From Conus ventricosus (taxonomy: Eukaryota > Mollusca > Gastropoda > Neogastropoda > Conidae): DNA of 64,000 nt. Below the pieces are notes generated by a model. It was not told where the DNA came from and searched no databases. It worked only from the letters and a program-made list of their open reading frames with translations. Shown piece by piece: positions 46,901-57,878 of the stretch. Made by a program: the position numbers and the translations under genes. The number at the start of each line of letters is the position of its first letter. Position 1 is the first letter of the stretch. Location of the stretch: contig CM031616.1 of assembly GCA_018398815.1 (NCBI GenBank), positions 29,505,609 to 29,569,608 of the forward strand. Reading direction: 5' to 3'.

Positions 46901-49900
46901 GGCTTGTCTACGTCATCAATCGGGAAACTCCCCTATTATCGAAATTTAGGCTCTCGTTCCTGTTTCAGCCTCTCGCTTTCCCAATCCGCAGGAAATGCTG
47001 CTCTCACTGCAAAATGAGAGCACAGGCGGCTGATTAGGGGCTGTGTTTCGCAATACGACCACATATCAAAACCGTTGTACTTGGTCAAAATAGATTTGTA
47101 AAAATGGGTGAGATACCCTTTAATCAATTTGGATGAAGTTTACAAATTATCTCCCTTGGTAAAACCACGGACGATCCAGCATCGCGATGATGTTTGTAAA
47201 AATTTGCTTTAAAAAAGTTTTTCATTAACCCGAACGCAGAAAAATCAAACTGCCATTTCTTTTTTCCACATTAAAGATTTTTGGAGTTGACGGCTTAATT
47301 TTTAAAATTTTCAAGGAGGTTTGGTCAACAGAACCACATTTTATTGACTTTCAAAGGTTTTCAAGGTCTTGAAATTCCCTGACAGAATTCAAGGAGCGTA
47401 CGAACCCTGTAACCCATGACCTCTTGACGATTTTGATGATATTTCTGAGCACAGTATACAATTAACATCCTTGGTGTGTGCAAGTGAGTATGCACATAAA
47501 GATATGTGTGTATGCCTGTATGAACATGGGCACATTTGTTCAACCATTCATCACAGTGAGTATTGGCAGTTTCTATAAACAACTCTTCATTTTACCGACT
47601 GCTAAAAGTATAAATGCACACCTAATAATGTGTAAATACTGGCCCAGATCATCCTTTTCCTTGCATTCATATTTTTCCATATTCAGCATCAAATTGATTT
47701 GGAACGATCACCTAAAAACCAGACCAGCAAAAATTAAACAAACAAAAAAACTACTTCATGAATTTTTTTTCATACATGCATTCTAAGAACATGGCTTTCT
47801 GTCATTTGAGGTTTAAAATGTGACTTTTTCTCTCATTTACAGAACCCAACATGTAAGACTTGCATGATTCATTCTGAGCAATGACTGATTTAACAAAGTT
47901 GCCCAAATTTAATTCTAAAAGACAAATGAATGCATGACCGCCAAGCAACCGACTTCTTTGAGCCCTTTACCTTGTGTGATGGTGACCTTCACTGGCTTCA
48001 GTCCATCTGGTTCCCGGACGAGGGTGAGGGTGACAGGCTCCTCCTCCTCCTCCTCACTGACCTCCTCTGGATCCACGAGTGGTGCTAGCTTTCTCTTCTT
48101 CACAGCAACAGTGACTGGTTCGTCATACATGTCATCCTCTGGCTCTGAAGAAATGGGTTCCTCTTCACTGTGTTCCTCACTCTCTTCTGCCACCGCTTTG
48201 CGTCGTCTCTTTTTAACAGGCACAGTCACTGTCTCGTCATCACTGGCTTCCATGGGATGCCAGGCTTTCGCAGGTTTCCTCTTACTCCTTTTTGCTGCCT
48301 TCTTGGGTGAAACTCGAGACCCTAGTCGTTCTTGAACACTGATTCGTGCTGTAATAGTGGCAGAGAACAACATTAGTCTATTCCATGTGCTTACATAATC
48401 CCATCAATAAACCTAGGAACCGAAGCCTTGAATCTAAATAATCTGATCCTACGATTAGTCTAGTTATGTGATCATGTTGTTTCAAGACTGGTCAGAGATT
48501 GCTCTTTTCATGAACAAGATGGAGTACAAAGGCTATCATTCTGAGAGGCAATCAATCTTGTGATATGTAAAGGAGCCGAGAAACAGCATGTTTATATAAT
48601 TTAAAGTACATTGTTTTGACGAAGAAAATAATCTAGTTCTTCCGTATGCACTTGTTGATGACAACATTCTAAGGCAAGTGCACATACCTTTCACATTTTT
48701 TCATTTCAGATCTGAGTGATGATTTTTCTTTTGTTTTAAATCTCAGAAATTTACCAATGCCACTGTTTTGGAGAAGTAAATCTTAAAAAAGTAAACATAA
48801 TGAACTTCTACATCATGTTCTGCTCCTATGCTATGTTTATTTTGTGCAGTTTGGTTGAATTTCTAAAATATGTCAAAATACAGCATGATGCTACTGAATT
48901 AACTCTTTCTTTATCCAGGCTGAAAATGCGACATTCCGGAAATATGCAAACATCAAAAAGAGAGATGCATGGGCAAAAACTTTATACCAAGCTATTCTAT
49001 AAAGAATGCAACATCATATTTCTACCAATTTATCTGGTCTATACACTCCCTAATATTTAACTCGCTTAATTTCACGAAGGTTTTATGTGATAATTTGTAT
49101 CTGAAAGGCGGCTTATCTTTTCCTTTTCTTCTTTTACCCAAAGCCTCTCAATTATATATACCATTACAAAAGTCATAGAAGTGTTTTAAAAAAAAAAATC
49201 CTTTCTGAAAAAGATGTACCACAGGAAAGACAAATACTAAGATGCACAGCACTTCCATCAGAAATCTGTGACAGATCGTCACCCACAATCTTTCCTGAAT
49301 TTGAGCAAAAGAAGTTTTGTTTCGTTTCTAAAAGCCATTTGCATAAACATGTAATGTCACCTTCCCTCTACTCTGCTGGCTTTCTCTCACCAAGATGTGG
49401 CCAGTGACACAGAAACGTTAAGAAGTGTCACTAGCTATTATGTAAGTATGAACGAGGAAGTCACAGACCTGTTCTGTTGTGACTTTTGTAGAGAAATTAT
49501 TTCTTTTGTTAAAAAACTGACATCAAATTGACCTAATCTTAGAAAACTTGTCATTCCCCTTCTCTGAAAGTTGATTATAGACCTACATAAATTCAGTTGT
49601 GAAACGGACATTAATAGCAGACAAAGATGCATTTGAAAACACTGGAAAGGGCATGAACATAGAGTTTTGACCATTTATCTAGTTTACAAATTCTATCAAT
49701 ATCTGCCTCTGCTTTTGGAGATAAACAATGACTTTCTGTTCCGACTTTCCTGACGAGTTTTAGGTCATGGGTCAAATCACAATCAGTTAACAGACTGAAT
49801 AAAACATCCATTAAAAAGTAAAAAGCAAACGAAATTTACATTCACATAGTCATGTTCTCACAGACAGATGTACCCCTCTCAAAATTTAACACTGTTCCAT

Positions 49901-52900
49901 AACCACATCGATCCAGCATCGTTGCATCTATTTTGTGCCGCCAGAATTCAGCTTCTTCCAGAGGAACATCATAGTGGCTGGAGTCCAGGATTAACTACAG
50001 CAAAACTGTATGGGTCAACTGGTCTGTTTAGCTGAAGGTTAAAGAAAGAAAACAACCTGACAAACTTTCTTACCCCTCTTGGGTGTTTTGGGCTGTGGGG
50101 CAGGTTCTGGTTCTTCTGGGTCCTGGGAGTTAACGACAACCCGCCTGCAGTCCATCTGGGGCTCTGCAACAATACAACACACTAATTTGATGGCAACTCA
50201 TCATCATGGGAATATGTACCATTGCAACAAAAAGTCATACGCAACAACTTGTTCAAATAACAAAGAAACACTCAATCATAACCACCACTATATTTACGAG
50301 GTATACTCCGACTATGAGATGCCCCACAACAGCCTAAACAATTGTGGTTGGCAGTGATACAAACTTAAGAATTACCACTGGTTCAGGATCAACAAATCTC
50401 ATATACTTTCCATTTACACCCTCTGTCTCCCAGTCTATCATTCTTCAGGATCAACAAATCTCATATACTTTCCATTTACACCCTCTGTCTCCCAGTCTAT
50501 CATTCACCACACATGCTTAACCAGATAGCTATTTGTTACATTACCTTCAGGTTCCACTGGTGAAGCAGGCTATTGCTTACTGCAGCATTTTTTCTCTGCA
50601 GAACATAAAAACAATGTTATTTCAATCTGTGAAATTAGTCAAGAGTTACAGGTAAAATACAAACACATCTTTTTCTTTTTCATTTGGAAAAGTTTCTAAG
50701 AGAATTTTATCGATATGACCAATTGAAAAAGATCTTATTGCCGACCTGATGTCTATCAAATAGCCCCAATCCATAAACCTTACTAGTGCTAGAAAGGCTA
50801 TAAACCCTATAAAACGTCTCACACGAGTGCATATATTGATGCCCATCTCCTTGTGTTCCTACTTTATTGGTATGAAAACTTGCTAAATGTGCATATATAT
50901 CTTTAACACTATCACAACACTGAATTTATCCGATTACCTGGTGGACACTTCTTCAATACACACACACTAAGATTTTTGAAAGTGGTATGATTAGTCCTGC
51001 GGAAAAAGGGTGGGATAGAAGTATGGGTGGCGGAGCAGCTATCATTTTAAAAAAACGAGAAAAGGCAAAAGCCACACACACACACACACACACACACACA
51101 CCACACACACAACACAAAAAACCATTTAATTCTACCATGAAAAAGTTACCTCTTGCTTTTAACAAGGATTCCAAGGCTCTCTGTCGATAGATTTCTTCTA
51201 GACTCACGATTTCCACTGCTGGTGAATCTGTTAAAGGAAAACACAAAACACAGATCTGGCATGAACAATAAAAATACTACAAAAAATACCACATTTCAGT
51301 CTTAGCATCTCAATTCATGTCTACAGCCCTGATGACCACAAAGGCAAAAATCTGTGCTGGAATCTTGTTGAAATGGCCTACAAACTAAAATGTGATATTC
51401 ACTGTGAAAGAAAGTGTAGACTACAGCCGTATGACATCATTTTTCTCATACCTACTGATTATCATAACCTGCAGATGTTTAATCAAAACAAGTACTATTA
51501 ATATCTTCAAAGAACTCTGAAGCAGCGCTGTGTCTTCTCTAGTAGGTTGCCTCATGACAACTCGCTGCTACAGCAGCAAGTATGAACCTGAGTGTGGCTG
51601 TATATCAAGAGCTGGAATGAGTGGGCGAGGTGGCACAGGAGCAAGATGAAAAATGAGACATGAAAAAATCAACAAACAGAGAAAGTTCAAACTAAGCTGA
51701 ATCTCATCATCTTCTGGTGATTCTGACTGTACAGTACACTGATCCATTTTCAAGACATCACTTTCATCCATGCATGTGGTGTTTTGAATCGTGAAGCACA
51801 TTTACAAAAATGCCAAGGTCTCAAAAGCACCAAAACGCAGCACTTTAAAATTTTTAGTATAGCATTCCACATTTAAGCATAGCACTTGTATGCCAATTTG
51901 TACAGCATTTCAAATTTCAGCGTTAGTACTAGTATTCGATGTGTGAAGTAAGACTCAATGCCACTTTCAGTTGCACTTTGCCTTGAATCAATTGACAAGC
52001 AGGAAACCATGATCGTCTTGAGCCATTTCTTTTTTTCAACTTTTTCATTTCTCTCCTTCGTACACTTTTTTCCTTCTTTTTCTCTTTCTTTTTCCTTATT
52101 TTAAGAAACAAGTTACAATCTAAGATCCACACTGCTGCGGTTTCCATTTAAGCCAATAACTAGGTCTCTGAAGCATGTTCTTGTTTTAAGTTTTGTTCTT
52201 TGGCACAGCATTTCATCACCAAGTGTTGCTGCTGCACAGCATTGTCAACAAAATCGCAACATGTCATGCAGAAAGCATAGCCCTTGGCAGTTTCTGCACT
52301 AGTTGCGTATCTGGTATCAACAACTCTCCAATAAAAACTGATCTTTTAGAGGCCTTAAAAGCTCAGATTTCTCCCAGTGGCCTTTAGTTTGAATACGTTA
52401 TTTACCAAGCCCAGATTCTACAAGTTAAATAACATTTTAGCCTTTTCTCTCACTCACTTTTTCACTCTAGATCTACACACAATATTTTACACTTAACTTA
52501 AACATTAAAACATGAGTTGACAGTGTAATTCAAGAGCCAATTTCAAGGTCAATACCAACCACTCTCAAACCATATCAATAACACTGCAGCCAAACTGCAG
52601 CGTTTAGTCAGAAAAGAACATGCTCTGAAAACAGCACAGCCCTGCAATGTATACAATCCCTCTCACCTTTTTGATGGACTTCAAACTGACCACAGAGGAT
52701 CGTTCACTGGAAGGTTTGTCAGATGCAGTGTTGCGGTTTCCCAGACGCTCAGCGACTGGTCTTCTGTGTCGGAAGGGGATGCCTCGGCTTCACTCCCACT
52801 TCCCTCAACTCTTGGGGGTGGAGTCACCGGATACCTCAGAGGCGTAGGTGATCGACGCCTTGGAGATGGAGACCTGGGAGGGGAATTCTCAGGTCTTAGG

Positions 52901-55554
52901 GGTGGAGATCTCTGGGGATGTGGAGGAGATCTGGGTGTTTGGTTAAAGAGGCCTGAATATCGGAGAGTTTGGCACCATCAGGAAACTGTTTACGAGGAGG
53001 CGACGTTGAGCTTGGTCTCCGTTTCACCTTGAGAGGAGTGCCGGCGTTACTGATAGTTCCTGTACTCTCCACGTCAGAATCTGCATTGAACACACAAGCT
53101 GCTGAACACAGGCCACTCAAAGGAAGAAAGCCCAAGTCCTAATGCAGTGAGGAATGAAGGAGATTTACATGTAGTGAACACATTCTGGAGTACAGCACTG
53201 AATGTACTAGGAAAGAGACCACTGTAGTATTACAATTCCTTTCCATATTATTACAATTCCTTTCTACAATCCATCTTCTAAGTACAGACTGAACATAACG
53301 AGAAACAACAATCATACTGTAACAATTCTTTCAGCATATCTATTCACTGAAGACTTTATATATTCTCCCCTTGTTTACTTTTGACGGCTGCACTGACAAT
53401 CCAACACAAATTCTGATGATATATTCATGGCTTAATTACTGATTCACTGAGCTCAAACGCCATCTAATTGGTAAAAAGAAACTTAACCGAAGCAAAGTCA
53501 ACAACAAAGTGTAAAAAGCAGTTGTGATCTACTGTGGCCAACCCCAGTGACAAATCGAGTGGTATAAAATTTGACAATCAGCTCTGCAAAAAGTGTGTGT
53601 GGCTTACCTTCCATGGGAATGATGACTGGCTGCACGATGGGGAAGGAATGACCAGAAGACAACGACTGCTGAACACTCTTCGCTTCTGAAGGAGCACTCC
53701 CCCAGAAGGCGGTGCTCCCATTTCCGCTATCACAAAAGACATCACAACTTGCACTTCACAGACCTGTTTACCCTTTCCATAACACTTCAGTATTCACGGC
53801 ATAGGTTTTCAGTAGTTTAAAAACAAAAACCAGCCTGATGTGTATATATTTTTTAAAACAAATCAACTTGATGTGTATTTTTTTTTTTTTCACTGTGTGC
53901 AAAATAATGCAGTTATAATTCTGAGAGAAAAAGTTCTTACATATAACTTTTAGCACTCAGGTGCTTTTAAATTTTTTGTTGTTGTTATTAGTCAAATCAG
54001 AATGTAAACTTACATACAAATAATCATTTTTATCTTGCGAACACTTAGCACCTTTCTACTACATTGATCATCATGATCAGCAAAGATAGGTCATTGTGTA
54101 TCCAAGAGCTGATTTTCACATGGGTATAAGCAAGCAGTTCTGTAAACACTGCACTCGCAGTCAGACCTATTTATCCATCGATATCCCTGTTTCACTGTTA
54201 TTTTGGTACTGAAAATGAAATTTACTGTGCACAAAAACATTACGAGATGAATGGCAACAAAGCCAACTTGATTGAAAGAAAATCTCGATTTCATGACCTC
54301 TTGACTTTTGAAGTTTGTGACAAAGCCTCCTTGATTTGATTACGAAATTGCTGACGAACAAAAACATATCTGATAAGAAGTACTAAAGTACTGGATTGGT
54401 CAACTTGATACCAAAATTCTGTAATTTTTTGTCCTTGTGAACTACCAAAATGTCCATAGTTTACACAACAATAAACATGGCTGTAGAGTTTATCGAATCA
54501 AAGACTGCAGCACTGATGGGCAAAACAGTAAATATCCGCAGTTTTTTTATGCAGTTAACAACAGGCCTAACTGATTTCTGATCACTGGCCGACAAGGTGG
54601 CAAAAAACCTGATTGATTCACACATGGGCTGAACATAGACCCCTCCATTTTCCCAGGTTCTTTTTTGTATTTCATTTAACAATATCGCGTTTCCATATCT
54701 GACAAATTTTTCCACGCTAAATAGAAAAAAACTGTATGAGTACACAGGTCTGACTTGACATTTCTAAAGACCACTTCAGGAGTAAAGATGGACTTGTGAA
54801 TTAAGAGGACAATTTTCAAGCTTACCAAATAACTGACAATCCACTGAACTGCTACTGGGCTAATTTGGTAGCAACAGTTATTACACACGTGTCTCTTATA
54901 TACATAATGACTGACTGAACAGACCTGTAGTGTTCACACACACCATTCCATGAGACCAGTGTACTGAACAGACCTGTAGTGTTCACACACACACATTCTA
55001 TGAGACCAGTGTACCTGCAGAGGACTGTGGAGCTGCAGAGCTTAATGACCGTGGCTTGAAATGTTTGAAGGCACAGTGAGGCTTGGTGCAGCCCAATGAC
55101 TGGTTTCCCCAGTAACAGGAAATCTGACTACGATCTAACTGCAATGGAAAAACAAACACACACATAGCTATAGAATTACATGGATAACACAGAAAATTGT
55201 TCAAGGAAACATACTGAACCAAATCAAGGTGTGAAATGAGCAGAACATACTCAGGTAGACTGTATCATCAAAAATAATGCCACATGACAGAAACAAGCAT
55301 GTGATCATACACCTTTTAACAAACTGATCCATCTATCAGCCGTTTGCGTTTAACGACAATCTGGCCATCTAGGGCAACTCTGTATTTTATTTCCCCATGG
55401 ATTACTGGGGCTAGGAATAAGAAGTTTTATGGGTGGAATTTTGAGTTGTCTGCTCCAGCTCTTACACGGTATGTTACAGCAGCCACTTGCAACATGCTTC
55501 CCTTGAGAAAAAAAGGTTTGATTTTTTTCCCTTCCACTTTTGAGTAATGTTTGA

Positions 55555-55604
<50 letters not shown>

Positions 55605-55825
55605 TTGACTAAAGCACTACTAAAAACTAGGTTTTACAGAACTATGTATGCCTACCACTGCTTTTGATCATGGTAATGAAACTCATAAGCCATAACTGGT
55701 GCATGCTCACAAGCTTTTTACATAAGTTTGTAATGCAGACTGCTAGTTTGTTGTTACTACTCTGGCTCAGTGACTGGGTCCACCTAAATTATTTTCAGTG
55801 ATGAATGGGGTCTAAAGATGTGCAA

Positions 55826-55882
<57 letters not shown>

Positions 55883-57801
55883 CGCGCATGCACATGAATG
55901 TTGTGTGCATGTGCTGCTTATGCTCTGCAATATTCAGACAGACAAGCAGGTCACTTAAATCAGGAAATATGGTGGCTTTTTTTCTAACTGCTGTTTAAGT
56001 GAAGACTCTGTAAACCTCTGTAGGGCCCTCTATAACTTACAAGAACTTCAGAAGGCAAAGAAGTCTGATGTTTCATGACATACTATAGCTTACGCAACAC
56101 TATCTTCTCTCAAATGACCAACTTTTGTACACAGTTAAATGCTTGGTTTAGAAACCAAATCCTTTTTTTAAAAGCCACTTCACTTTTACACTGTCTGATG
56201 CTTTGATCATTATATCTGTACAACTTATAACCACTGACTACTTTTATCTTCTTTTAGCTTTTGTAATCTTACAGATGGTTTTAAAAACCTCAAGCACAAC
56301 TTTCCTTCTTTTTGCTTGTAATGTTACTGAGCTTTTTAAAAATATTACCAGGATTTCTTGTCAATGGTTTGCTTACAAAGTCTGTGAACCCTCACTTGAG
56401 GATTTTAAGGAGTCCTTTTGTGGTTTTATGGGCCAATGACTTCAGTTGGAGCTATCACAAACTGGAATATGAACTTTCAGATTACTCAAATGCAATACCG
56501 AAACTGGACAACAGAATTTGCTCATGTTCATCACATCAGTTACCAAGGTCTGCAAGTATCACACTTCTGAACTGACCTGGTAGTGCATCCTTTCAGTTTA
56601 GGAGAGTAAGCGATGCGTAACTGTGGGTTTATGGAAACCCTGATGACAGACACTGAATGGTTTTATAAAGTTACTGATGTATTTAATTAAGAATTATTCA
56701 AACCATCATAACCACCAGTATTCATTTCATTTCTTTCTATTTTGTAACATTACTATTGTTTTTACGTCGGAATCTATAGTCACTGACCTGAATCTCCATA
56801 TGTCGAAATTTGCAGTTAGGCCTGAAGCATTTCCAGCTTGCCACAAGGAACAGGTGGTTTCATTCCCAAGAGCAGCCTCGCAGTGACGGAACAGGCACAG
56901 GGACCCCTGCAAGGAAATCAACATCAGTCATCAACAATGAAGCAAGTACACAAAGATCCCAATTTGTTCTTATTCTCATCACCTTCATCAAAGGCAAATT
57001 AGTAAGTTATCTTGATATATTTACAAACTGCTGACAGTGATGTTTAAAACAGTATGGCTACTGTTGAACTGTGTGCCAAGTCATCTACGACAAATGTGGA
57101 GAAAGGTTTATGATCTCGTACTAAAATCAAGAGGAACAAACACTGACCCTTATGCACCTCAGTATTACAGCCATTCTTCAAAAGCACTCTTGACCGATAT
57201 TACGTAATAAGCAGTTCTTAACAATAAAACAAAGTATCTTCAAAGGTTTTAGGATTTTTTTTTCCCAAACTAGAAACATTATCCTCAATCACTATATTAG
57301 CGTGAAATTTACTGTCATCAACAAACAACAGTTAACAACAATACATCAACACATCATCACACCATTTTATGATTCCTATGCGGCTTAAATATAAGGAAGA
57401 ACCCGCTTCATATTTCTGAATTTCAACAGTTCTGTACATGCATAAGCATACAGGTCCTATTCGTGTGCCAATGCAAATTGTGAATATATCAGACCAGATA
57501 TGATAGCCATGACACGGATAAATTTCTTTACACACACTAGGCCTTTCTATGAATCGATAATGTACATCTGTCGCTCTTTCACATGAAGAAACCTTGCGTT
57601 TACCACAGAGTTTTGTGAACAAGAATATTCATTTTACTGGTCTCGTGCTGGTAATATTTGTGGGACATGCATTGCTGACAAAAAGCCAGTCTTAAAAAAA
57701 AAAGTCAACAAACTTCAACCCATCCAAGTGTAGCAATGTCTGTTCCTAAGCATTTTTTTTCTTTTTGGATGGTTGGAAGAAGGGGTGTTTATGCATATGC
57801 A

Positions 57802-57878
<77 letters not shown>

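Larger units (their letters stand above)
44100..47409. mobile_element. 3.3-kb hAT5-like element with TAACC target duplication
   Basis: The segment starts CAGGGTTTTCC and ends CGTACGAACCCTG, with TAACC at 44095-44099 and 47410-47414. Subterminal inverted repeats of about 165 bp (44950-45115 and 47100-47270) share AGAAATGGCAGT, ACAAACATCR and AAGGGAGATAATTTGTAA. Inside are two inward-facing candidate gene starts (45386 on +, about 46722 on -). It lies wholly within the intron between ZC3H11A-like exons 8 and 9. Confidence 0.75.

Noticed and set aside
47934..48335. 133-residue + ORF rich in Ser and Thr
   Set aside because: It is the antisense shadow of intact exon 8 on -.
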